Of a stretch of DNA of 42,239 nucleotides, positions 11,118 through 18,981 are shown piece by piece. Position 1 is the first letter of the stretch, and every line of letters begins with the position of its first letter. The position numbers and the translations under genes are program-made. Origin of the DNA: an uncultured Clostridia bacterium (lineage in GTDB: Bacteria; Bacillota; Clostridia; Christensenellales; Borkfalkiaceae). Where the stretch lies: contig CAJFGA010000011.1 of the NCBI GenBank assembly GCA_904374385.1, positions 1 through 42,239 on the forward strand. Direction: 5' to 3'. The notes beneath the pieces were generated by a model, which saw nothing but the letters and a program-made list of their open reading frames with translations, ran no database searches and was not told the DNA's origin.

Positions 11118-13117
11118 CTTGAATTTAGAAAACTTTGCCGTCGCATCTCTTCCGCGTATTTTTCGTCAAACGATACGGACAAATACTGTGCTTTTTTGCC
11201 GTCGCTGATCCATAAATTGGGAAGCCCGTAAGGCCGGTTATAACCGGAGAGCACATTTTCCGCTCCGAATATATTTTGCGCGGGCGCAAGGTCGGCAAAG
11301 CAGATGTTTTCGTACGAACGGGTAAACACAAACCTGCGGCGGTCGCGCTCGAAAGGTTCCTGCTCTTCGCAGATAAAAGTAGGCACGCCCGTGACGCTCT
11401 CTTTAGAGGCATACAAGGAGACCCCTTTTGCGGGCAAAAACTGGATGTACACTTTGTTATCTTTGCCGGCATGCGCATCGACGGGCAGGATCAATTTGCC
11501 CGCAAACCCATCGGCGAGCTTCAATTCGCCCTGCTTTACGATGCGTTCGGGCAGATAATTTTCGGGCAAGTCCCCTTCCAAAATCCGGTAACGAAGCACT
11601 GCGTTTTGCCCCTCATTTTTGACAAAGACGCTCAAGCGGTCGATGCGGGAAGGCGTCGGCAAGGCGAGCACATACGACTTTTCGAGCGGAAGCAGCACTT
11701 CGCAGTCGCTGTTTTCGTACGATTTCACGCTCGATGCGGCGCACTGCGCATGAGAAAGCGCGTATGCCTCTCTGTGCCCCATGATCGTCTGATCGTCGCG
11801 CAGCAAAAGAGCCTGCAGTTCGGGAATATGGTTTTGATACACTTCCCGCGGGGCACAGCCATACTTTTTACATAAATATGCCCCTGTACCCGCCGCCTGC
11901 CCGCCTGCGGCGCATGTGGCCATGACGCGGGTGGAGCCGTTGGCAATGCGGGTGCAGCTCGTGTTTCTGCCCGCAAACAGCAGGTTTTTGATGTTTTTAG
12001 AATAGAGCGTGCGGAACGGCACATTGTACATGCCGGGAACAAAGTTCCAATAGGTCGCAGGGCGCTCGTCATACACGCCGTAGTCGGCATGCACGTCCAT
12101 CGGCCACCCGGCTATATAAGCGGCGTCTTCGAAGGGCGTTTTGTTTTCCACATCGTTTTGGTTGAGAATATAATCTCCGACGAACCGCCGCGATTCGCGC
12201 TTGCCCGCGAGCGGGCAGACGCGGATAAGCTTCATGTTCTCCGCCTCGGGGAATTTTCCGCTGTTTTTGATATAGTCCCACAGCCCGTATACGATCTTGC
12301 GGAGTTCCCAAGTGATCTCGTCGTTGTCCTTGATGGTATCGAGGTGCCCGCCGTATTCTACCCACCAAAATCCCTGAAAAAGCCCTTCCCAGTTCTTTGT
12401 GAACACGCGGTTGTTGGTGCCCAGCCCCTTAAAAAAGCTGCACTTTGTGATATCGTATGCGAACTTCGGCCGTTCATACGGCTGCGGCGTTTCCGTGCGC
12501 ACGGTGCGGAACATCACGGTATCCCCGTTGGTGATGTGCGTTGGATGTTCGGGCGCGAGTTTTTCGTGAAATTCTTCCCGGCCCTCCGTCCCCTTCATAA
12601 AGAGTGCGCCGGCGCGCGCGCCGATAGTGCCGTCGCCCGTACAATCCGCAAAGAGGGGGGCGCGGAATTTCAAACGCCGCTCCGCCGCAAGCTGCACGCA
12701 TTCGACGGATACAATTTTATCGTCCGCGCATTCGACCCCGTCGGCATATGTATTCAGATAAAGATCGATGTTCTTTTCGCCGAGCACCATATCGAACAGG
12801 GCGGCGTCATGATCCGCGCCCTTATCGGTCGCAGCGTGCGCATAATGATAAAGTTTGTTTTTGATCTCTTCGATCAAGCCCGTCTCGCGCGCGTAAACGC
12901 TGACCGACCAACGGGAATTATAACAGGCGCCGTCTATTTCGATGCCGATTTCGGAACTTGCGTTGCCGCCCAAGACGGGGCGGTCTCCGATCAGCGCCGT
13001 TTTGACGCCCCTGCGCGCCGCGGCGATCGCCGCGGCCATGCCCGAAAGCCCCGCCCCGATGACGACAAATTCGTAGTCGAACGTTTCCAACGGATCGCGA
13101 ATGATATGATCTTTCAT
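11114..13117 (-). CDS. FAD-dependent oxidoreductase (PF12831-like), probably C-terminally truncated
   Basis: A 667-residue flavoprotein of the type found in polysaccharide loci. The N-terminal Rossmann motif is VIGAGLSGMAAAIAAARRG (~18-36), followed by RPVLGGNASSE, a family signature. Later come DCTGDGTIGARAGA and the FAD-closing segment NLLFAGRNTSCTRIANGSTRVM. The start at 13117 follows AAGGTG; a longer upstream reading has no support. The C-terminal discoidin-like domain begins (LPNLWISDGKKAQYLSVSFDE) but stops abruptly with FLNSR where relatives continue for perhaps 70-90 residues. The stop overlaps the start of a permease piece that lacks its own N-terminus. I infer that both are halves of a deletion joint. 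It is divergent from the AraC gene, which probably controls it. The redox substrate is unknown, perhaps a sugar. Confidence 0.75.
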   Translation of the reverse strand: MKDHIIRDPLETFDYEFVVIGAGLSGMAAAIAAARRGVKTALIGDRPVLGGNASSEIGIEIDGACYNSRWSVSVYARETGLIEEIKNKLYHYAHAATDKGADHDAALFDMVLGEKNIDLYLNTYADGVECADDKIVSVECVQLAAERRLKFRAPLFADCTGDGTIGARAGALFMKGTEGREEFHEKLAPEHPTHITNGDTVMFRTVRTETPQPYERPKFAYDITKCSFFKGLGTNNRVFTKNWEGLFQGFWWVEYGGHLDTIKDNDEITWELRKIVYGLWDYIKNSGKFPEAENMKLIRVCPLAGKRESRRFVGDYILNQNDVENKTPFEDAAYIAGWPMDVHADYGVYDERPATYWNFVPGMYNVPFRTLYSKNIKNLLFAGRNTSCTRIANGSTRVMATCAAGGQAAGTGAYLCKKYGCAPREVYQNHIPELQALLLRDDQTIMGHREAYALSHAQCAASSVKSYENSDCEVLLPLEKSYVLALPTPSRIDRLSVFVKNEGQNAVLRYRILEGDLPENYLPERIVKQGELKLADGFAGKLILPVDAHAGKDNKVYIQFLPAKGVSLYASKESVTGVPTFICEEQEPFERDRRRFVFTRSYENICFADLAPAQNIFGAENVLSGYNRPYGLPNLWISDGKKAQYLSVSFDEKYAEEMRRQSFLNSR

Positions 13118-13151
13118 ATTGTTTTGCACCTTGCCGCGCGCCGCGCGCGGG

Positions 13152-13167
13152 ATAAAATAAATTTTAT
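13152..13167. promoter_or_regulatory. AT-rich inverted repeat in the divergent AraC/oxidoreductase intergenic region
   Basis: ATAAAAT-AA-ATTTTAT is a 7+7 bp inverted repeat within the only 65 bases between the two divergent starts. Its position fits an operator or overlapping -10 region for one or both genes. I could not resolve clear -35 elements, so the promoter itself is not assigned. Confidence 0.35.
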
Positions 13168-13182
13168 TCTGCGAGGGATCCC

Positions 13183-14052
13183 ATGCAAAAACTTGCCGAT
13201 GAGATGATATTTTATATACGCTTTCTTGAAAAGGAATACGGCCTGGAAATTTCGCTGTGCGATCTGCACGAGCGGATCTTTCCCTATTCCAACCTATTGA
13301 CCCCCTATCATACCCACCGCAATCATTCATGCGTTTTGCTCAAAAAATACGCCAACGTACAAAAGGAATGTATTCATTGGCAAAAGTTAGTACGCAAAAA
13401 ATGCCTGCATGCGGATCATTTTTACGGAGTTTGCCATGCCGGCATGGGGGAGTATATTTTTCGCATCATGCATCGGGAAACCTATCTCGGCTTTATCAGC
13501 GTGAGCGGGTACTGCCAAGAACCGCACAAGGCGCACGGGCGCATGCGCCGCATTTGCAATCGGCACGGCGTGCCTTATGCCTCGCTCTCCTTTCTGTTCG
13601 AAACATCGACGAACCGCCCCCTGCCCGAATTTGAACGGCTGCGGGCGCTCGTACTGCCGCTGCAGAAAATGTGCGAACTCTTTTACATAGCCGTACTTTC
13701 CGAAGAAGAAGGAAAAATTTCTCCGCCCGATGCGCTTTTGAACGCCCTGCAAGTGTATCTCGCCGATAACTTTACCAATCCATTGACGCTGGACGAAATC
13801 AGCCGCCGCCTGCATTACAGCAAATCGTATTTGTGCCATTATTTTTATGCAAAAAAAGGGATGGGCATCATGCAATATGTAAACGGGATGCGCATCGAAC
13901 TTGCAAAAAAATTGCTGTGTGACGACAGCTTTTCCGTCGCGGAGATCGCCTTTCAGGTCGGATTCAACGACGCCAATTATTTCACCAATTGTTTTCGCAA
14001 AAGGGAGGGCGTTTCCCCTACGCAATACCGCAAAAGCCAACATTTACTTTAA
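13183..14052 (+). CDS. AraC-family regulator with PocR-like sensor domain
   Basis: A 289-residue transcription factor. The N-terminal half has a PocR-type arrangement with conserved cysteines (KECIHWQKLVRKKC, then FYGVCHAGMGEYIF, ~66-105), a domain thought to sense small ligands. The C-terminal ~100 residues are a standard AraC double helix-turn-helix (LTLDEISRRLHYSKSYLCHYF, then SVAEIAFQVGFNDANYFTNCFRKREGVSP). The start follows GAGGG. Being divergent from the leftward glycan locus, it is the likely activator of that operon in response to a sugar or metabolite. It is intact although its presumed targets are damaged. The class assignment is firm; the ligand and regulon are inferred. Confidence 0.88.
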   Translation: MQKLADEMIFYIRFLEKEYGLEISLCDLHERIFPYSNLLTPYHTHRNHSCVLLKKYANVQKECIHWQKLVRKKCLHADHFYGVCHAGMGEYIFRIMHRETYLGFISVSGYCQEPHKAHGRMRRICNRHGVPYASLSFLFETSTNRPLPEFERLRALVLPLQKMCELFYIAVLSEEEGKISPPDALLNALQVYLADNFTNPLTLDEISRRLHYSKSYLCHYFYAKKGMGIMQYVNGMRIELAKKLLCDDSFSVAEIAFQVGFNDANYFTNCFRKREGVSPTQYRKSQHLL

Positions 14053-14121
14053 TGACAGTATAATATAGATCGAGCTTTTTTTCCTTAACATAATTGCTGT
14101 AATTATATAAATTATTGCACA

Positions 14122-14159
14122 AAGCGGGAGAGGGCGGAATGATCCGCCCTCTCCCGCTT
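14122..14159. terminator. Perfect 17-bp hairpin between convergent genes
   Basis: Arms 14122-14138 and 14143-14159 (AAGCGGGAGAGGGCGGA and its complement) pair perfectly around an ATGA loop. It lies between the AraC gene (+) and the MBG-repeat gene (-), so a bidirectional terminator role is expected, although the T-tract is weak on both strands. Confidence 0.7.
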
Positions 14160-14204
14160 GCTCCGTTTATGGAGTATCGAGATTTACTTGAATGAAGAAC
14201 GCGG

Positions 14205-16664
14205 CTACTCCCACCGCAAGATCCCGAACCGATAAGAAATTTCGTAAAACGAAGTAACGTCTCTTCCCCGTTCATCGTAGATCGTCACGTTCTCGATGGT
14301 GTTTTCCGCCCATTCTTGGTCGCTGTTCAGCACGCCGGTCACCTCGATCTCGATGGTATGCCCGGCTACGAGCGAACCGAAAGAAACATAGGCGCTGTTT
14401 TCGCCAGCAGAGTTGCCGTACAGAGGCTCCCCTTTGTTTTCTCCCGTGATCGATATGCTCGCGATCATGATCTGGCGCGGGCGCACTTCTAACACCGGCC
14501 AACTGTAATTTCCGTCGAGAACGAATATATTCTCGTCGTTGACGTTGGCTCCCGTAACGACGTCATAGGCGTCCATGGACATCCGCGTAAATTCACTATC
14601 GAATAGATACAACTGGCCGACTTCCGTCAAATGCGGCAAAGAAAATTCTACGCGCACATCGGGCGGTTTGACAAGAGTATAATCCTCGTCCGTAAAAGTG
14701 AGCGGTGCCCCGTCATAATATTTGCTGATGCCGTAGACGGTCAAAATGATCTTTGTTTTGACGCGCAGCTTGCCGTATTCGTAACGGATATCGTAATTGG
14801 AGGTCACATTGTTGCCGTATTCGTCCAATATGTACATTTCAAGCGCGTTGTCTACATATACCACCCGCGTATCGGTATCCGTAACGCCCGTTAGAGTGGC
14901 GGCCGACGCCGAAGAGGGCGTCACATACATGCTGTGCCCGTCGACGAGGGGATTCTCCGAATCGGCAAGCAGCCAATAGTCTTCCCTTCCCGAAAGGGAA
15001 TAAACCATCCCCTCTTCATAGATCCATGTGGCAGAATTAGTCCCCACGGCAATCGGACGGGCGGTGATGGTCAGCGTACCGGCGTACCATATCGGTTCAA
15101 AATTAAGGGTAACGTCGCGCCCGGTACTGTCGGCAATGTAAATTTGCGGCACGTTGTCATATACCCCAACATCCGTGAACACGGCATCAGAGCTCACCTG
15201 AAGCGTGTGTCCCGCGGGCAGCCCCTCCGCTTCCACTTCTCCGCCGAACAACGGCGCGCCGTCGTACACCTTCTGCGCGCTGTGCGTGCGCAGCACAATG
15301 CTAATGGGCAGGACTTCGATCGTGCCGAGATCCAGCGCGATCGTATAATTGTCCGTCACCCTATCCCCTTCTGCCCCGAGAATATATAGCTCCGGCTCGT
15401 TCAGAATGCTGCTGACATCCGTCAACGAATCGGGGAAAGAGATGTGCAATTGCTGCCCCGGAGCAATCGAACCGGAGGTGATTGAATATTCGGGCGCGGA
15501 AATCGGCGTGCCGTCATATACTTTTTGCGCACTGGCCGTTGCAATTGCAATTTCACGCAGAGAAACCTCGATGGTACCGATCTCCCACTGCAAATTATAA
15601 TTGTGCGTGACATCGCCGCCGGAAGCACTGCGAACGGCAAAGATCGGGTCGTTGGTAAGCAATCCTACATCGGTCAGCGTTGCAGGCAAAGAAATTTCCA
15701 AGCGCTCCCCTTCCGCGATCGAGCCGGAAAGGATCTGATACCCGTCCGCGGTGAGCGGCGTGCCGTCGTACACCTTTTGCGCGCTGTCGGTCGCGACCGT
15801 CACTTCTCGCGGCAAAATCGCAAGCGTGCCGATTTCCCATTCGATGTCGTAGTAGCGGGCAACATCTTCTCCGCTTTCGCTGCGGATAAAAAATTCCGGG
15901 ATGTTAGAGATCTCTCCCACATCGGTCAGCGCCGCGGTAAGGTTCAATTCCAGGGTATCGCCCTCTGCGATCGAACCGGAAAGAATCCGGTATCCGCCCG
16001 CGGTGAGCGGCGCGCCGTCGTACACCTTCTGCGCGCCGTCCACCGCAATGTGCAGCGGCCGCGCATGAAAGGCGACCTCTTTCGTTTTCAATGCGAGCGC
16101 ATAGCAGTCGGTAACGTCCTCCCCGCTGCCGTTTTTAATGGCAACGGTGCCCGCCTCGATCGTGCAGCGGCCCTCCGCTGTCACGGCAAAAGAAAAATCC
16201 ACTACATTCAGCGCATCTTGATAGGCGAGATCTGCTGCAAACGAAGGTTCCTCTCCGTAAAGATAATCTTCGGCCGAAAAAACGACTTCCGTTTCCATCG
16301 GCAGAATACTGTAAGAAAAAGTCTGCCCGTATTTCGCGTTGCCCGCGATGCCGCGGGATACGGCGCGCACCTGATATTCCCCTACACGGCGCGGCATTTC
16401 CTCCGTCCACTCATCCGCCCCCTCTTCGCGGTATTCGACAGAGACCCTGCCGAGAACGGCCTTCGCCTGAAAGGGCAGATCTTCACCGTAGACGATTGAC
16501 TGCGGGCAAGATTCCCCGTAAATACTGCCCGGCACCGTAAAGAGCACGACGAGCATGGCGATCAAAAGGAGCAAAATGCCGAGGATCAGAAAGCGGAAAT
16601 GCCACAGACGATCGAATATATCCAGCCACTTGAACAGCTTCTTTTTATATGCCTGATAGAGCAT
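14205..16664 (-). CDS. Membrane-anchored MBG-repeat protein
   Basis: An 819-residue protein with a short basic N-terminus, one membrane helix (~25-45) and a long extracytoplasmic part of beta repeats. Four clear repeats carry the motif AQKVYDGxPL at ~211, 295, 379 and 463, a regular 84-residue period, each with DVTxNYxxxxEIGTxxV later in the unit. Degenerate copies lie on both sides (YGISKYYDGAPL near 670). This is the MBG type of bacterial surface repeat. The start is supported by GGGAGGCTCAA-ATG. The stop is TAG. It follows the transglutaminase gene by 12 bases and is the last gene of the eight-gene operon. The transglutaminase C-terminus carries two related repeats, so the two proteins may be partners or assemble together outside the membrane. 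It could be a substrate of the transglutaminase; that is inference. Confidence 0.8.
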   Translation of the reverse strand: MLYQAYKKKLFKWLDIFDRLWHFRFLILGILLLLIAMLVVLFTVPGSIYGESCPQSIVYGEDLPFQAKAVLGRVSVEYREEGADEWTEEMPRRVGEYQVRAVSRGIAGNAKYGQTFSYSILPMETEVVFSAEDYLYGEEPSFAADLAYQDALNVVDFSFAVTAEGRCTIEAGTVAIKNGSGEDVTDCYALALKTKEVAFHARPLHIAVDGAQKVYDGAPLTAGGYRILSGSIAEGDTLELNLTAALTDVGEISNIPEFFIRSESGEDVARYYDIEWEIGTLAILPREVTVATDSAQKVYDGTPLTADGYQILSGSIAEGERLEISLPATLTDVGLLTNDPIFAVRSASGGDVTHNYNLQWEIGTIEVSLREIAIATASAQKVYDGTPISAPEYSITSGSIAPGQQLHISFPDSLTDVSSILNEPELYILGAEGDRVTDNYTIALDLGTIEVLPISIVLRTHSAQKVYDGAPLFGGEVEAEGLPAGHTLQVSSDAVFTDVGVYDNVPQIYIADSTGRDVTLNFEPIWYAGTLTITARPIAVGTNSATWIYEEGMVYSLSGREDYWLLADSENPLVDGHSMYVTPSSASAATLTGVTDTDTRVVYVDNALEMYILDEYGNNVTSNYDIRYEYGKLRVKTKIILTVYGISKYYDGAPLTFTDEDYTLVKPPDVRVEFSLPHLTEVGQLYLFDSEFTRMSMDAYDVVTGANVNDENIFVLDGNYSWPVLEVRPRQIMIASISITGENKGEPLYGNSAGENSAYVSFGSLVAGHTIEIEVTGVLNSDQEWAENTIENVTIYDERGRDVTSFYEISYRFGILRWE

Positions 16665-16676
16665 TTGAGCCTCCCG

Positions 16677-18971
16677 TCAAGTGACGCGCAGCGTGCCGTA
16701 GATAAGTTCGACGGCATAGCAGTCCGTAACGTCGTTGCCTTGCCGATCGTAGATGACGACGAACGATACACTGTTTTCGCTTTTACCCGGATACTGCTGC
16801 CAACCGGAGAAATAAACCTCTATTTGATGCTCGGACAACAGTCCCGTTTGGGTAAAGTCCTCGCACGTCAGTGCGCCGCCCTGCAATGATTCATAGGATG
16901 CGGTTGCCGATCCCGTCGTGATCGTAATCGCGCGGGGCCGCACTTCGAGCGTACCGAATTCTTTTGTGATGTAATACAGATACGTTACATCTTTTCCGTT
17001 CTCGTCAAAAACAGTGATGCTCGTAAAAGTATTGGTTACTTTACCGACTGTAACCAGTTCTGCAAATCCGGATGCGCTGATGCGGTGTCCCGGCAGCAGT
17101 GCACCGTCAGTCACAAAAATCGCCTCACCGCGCAGCGCCGTGCCGTCATACTCTTTGACGACAGATTCACTTTGAACGGCGATCGGCTGCGCCACGATTT
17201 CCTCGCCGTGGTCATCCCCCGCGCTTCCGGGGCCTTCGCCGCCCGGTATACCGCCCTGACCCGTCACTTCTAAGGAAACCCACCCGAAGCCGTCGAGATA
17301 GACTTCTACCCACGCATGCGCATTGGCAGCTGTAAAGCTGGCATATTCCCCTGCCCGCACATTTCCCGCAATACCGATGGTATATCGCGCGGGGATGCCC
17401 AACGTTCGGAAAAGGAGAGTCGCCGCCGATGCGTAGTGCTGGCAGATACCTTCTTTATAATCGCGCAAAAAAGAAACGACGATATCTTCCTGTTGGTCGA
17501 GCGAACGGTCATACTTTAAGTTATATGCGGCGGCATTTTGCACAAACTGCGCCACATCGGCAATAAAATTCGCATCTGTTTTATCGAATCCCTGTTCGGC
17601 TATCACCTGCCGCAAATATTCCGCCGTTGAGGAAGGAACATATAAGTAATTTTCGTAAACAAAGTTCCTGTAAACCCGTTCTGCCTGTGCAGCATTTCCC
17701 GACAACGTATAGGAGAGCATTCCGTCTTCCTGAAAATGATAGCTGTAATATGTGAGCGAATACGGGGCGGCTGTAGAACCGCTGTAAATGACGTCGCTTC
17801 CCTGTACGGCATGGTTGCCGCTTCCGAGAACGATATTGTACGGCAAATAATATTGGCTGCCGTATACGGTGATCTGCATTTCATGCTCTGTCATCCCCAT
17901 ACCGGAAAGACTGAACGCCGGCAGGTAATTCATGCTGTATTCACTGCCCGTATATTCCTGCGCCTGCCCCCAGACTGTTCCGTCATAATTGCCGAAACTT
18001 TTATAACGTAAATATACCTTTTCAGATATATCTGATTGCACGGTCATCATAATGAGCATACCGCTGTTGTTTCCGTCGGAGTCCCCCATTTCCGGCATAC
18101 CGATCATACCGTTTTCGATCAAGTTACCGCCGAATATAGTTTCATCCGAATTTCCGCCGGGATTTCCGCCGGGATACACATCCGTATTCTCTCCAGAATT
18201 TCCGCCGCCCGGATTTCCGCCGCCCGAACTACCGCTCGGCAGATCGGGCCATTCCTCAGGCCAATCGTTCGGAAGATCGGAAGGCCAATCTTCCGGCATT
18301 TCGTCCGGAAGCTGTTCGATCCAATCCTCCGGCAGATTTTCGATCCAATCTTGCGGCGTATCTCCTTCAAACCAATCTCCGGGCAGGCTTTCCGCCCAAT
18401 CTTCAAACCAGCCGGGCACAGAACCGCCTCCCATCCCCGGAAGGGAAGGAAAGTCGTCCGGCCACTCCGTCGGCCAATCCTCCGGCATTTCGTCCGGAAG
18501 CTGCTCGATCCAGTCTTCGGGGAGAAAATCTTCCCAATTTTCGGGCAGATTTTCCGTTATATCCCCGGGCAGGCTTTCCACCCAATCTTCAAACCAGCCG
18601 GGCACCGAGCTTTCGCCTGATAAATCGGGCAGATTTTCAAACCAGTCTTCCGGAAATTCGTCGGGCCAGTCGCCGGGCATTTGATCGGGCAAATTATCCA
18701 GCCAATCTTCGGGGAGGGATTCAGCCCAATCTTCCAGCATGCTGCCGGAAACACCGCCGCCACCGCCGATCTCAATGTCGTCAAGCAGCCCTTGCAGCCA
18801 ATCTTTAAACCAATCGGGCGCATCGAAAGGCAATTCTATGGTGATGCCTTCGTTCTGATACTTTTGGCGCAGATAGCGCGCGCCCATCACCGCCGAACAG
18901 ACCATAACGGTGCACATAACCAGTAAAAACAGCGTGCCCAAAATATACAGCCATTTCGACCTCTTTGTCAT
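16677..18971 (-). CDS. Membrane-anchored transglutaminase-like protein with W/P/D-rich stalk
   Basis: A 764-residue protein: N-terminal membrane helix (~8-32), an acidic low-complexity stalk (~50-250) built of PEDWxxxLPDExPEDWP-like units, a Gly/Asn linker (~250-305), a beta-rich region, then a transglutaminase-like core. Catalytic Cys510 lies in GICQHYASA and His552 in AHAWVEVYL. The third position is Glu568 in GWVSLEVT instead of Asp, as in some bacterial relatives. The C-terminus (~600-764) holds two MBG-like repeats (VVKEYDGTAL, FGTLEVRPR). It may be a protease, cross-linker or peptidoglycan-peptide enzyme; the family does all of these. The start follows AGGAGGAAAGAA. It lies 10 bases downstream of the AAA gene and 12 upstream of the MBG protein gene, all in one operon. 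This resembles MoxR-linked transglutaminases. Confidence 0.82.
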   Translation of the reverse strand: MTKRSKWLYILGTLFLLVMCTVMVCSAVMGARYLRQKYQNEGITIELPFDAPDWFKDWLQGLLDDIEIGGGGGVSGSMLEDWAESLPEDWLDNLPDQMPGDWPDEFPEDWFENLPDLSGESSVPGWFEDWVESLPGDITENLPENWEDFLPEDWIEQLPDEMPEDWPTEWPDDFPSLPGMGGGSVPGWFEDWAESLPGDWFEGDTPQDWIENLPEDWIEQLPDEMPEDWPSDLPNDWPEEWPDLPSGSSGGGNPGGGNSGENTDVYPGGNPGGNSDETIFGGNLIENGMIGMPEMGDSDGNNSGMLIMMTVQSDISEKVYLRYKSFGNYDGTVWGQAQEYTGSEYSMNYLPAFSLSGMGMTEHEMQITVYGSQYYLPYNIVLGSGNHAVQGSDVIYSGSTAAPYSLTYYSYHFQEDGMLSYTLSGNAAQAERVYRNFVYENYLYVPSSTAEYLRQVIAEQGFDKTDANFIADVAQFVQNAAAYNLKYDRSLDQQEDIVVSFLRDYKEGICQHYASAATLLFRTLGIPARYTIGIAGNVRAGEYASFTAANAHAWVEVYLDGFGWVSLEVTGQGGIPGGEGPGSAGDDHGEEIVAQPIAVQSESVVKEYDGTALRGEAIFVTDGALLPGHRISASGFAELVTVGKVTNTFTSITVFDENGKDVTYLYYITKEFGTLEVRPRAITITTGSATASYESLQGGALTCEDFTQTGLLSEHQIEVYFSGWQQYPGKSENSVSFVVIYDRQGNDVTDCYAVELIYGTLRVT
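18221..18745 (-). repeat. Imperfect tandem repeats encoding the W/P/D/E stalk
   Basis: The stalk region of the transglutaminase gene is made of repeated short units, seen on the plus strand as recurring CAATCTTC and CGTCCGGAAG blocks. A ~37-base segment near 18293 recurs almost unchanged near 18481. The protein unit is DWxExLPxxxPEDWP with some variation. Such tracts expand and contract by slippage. Confidence 0.7.
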
Positions 18972-18981
18972 TTCTTTCCTC

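Noticed and set aside
12089-13207. 372-codon plus-strand frame inside the oxidoreductase gene
   Set aside because: The opposite strand encodes a clear flavoprotein with FAD motifs; this frame also runs into the real AraC start.
13118-13330. Longer start for the FAD oxidoreductase
   Set aside because: The extension would run through the AraC start region, has no family similarity, and the ATG at 13117 has its own ribosome site just before the Rossmann motif.
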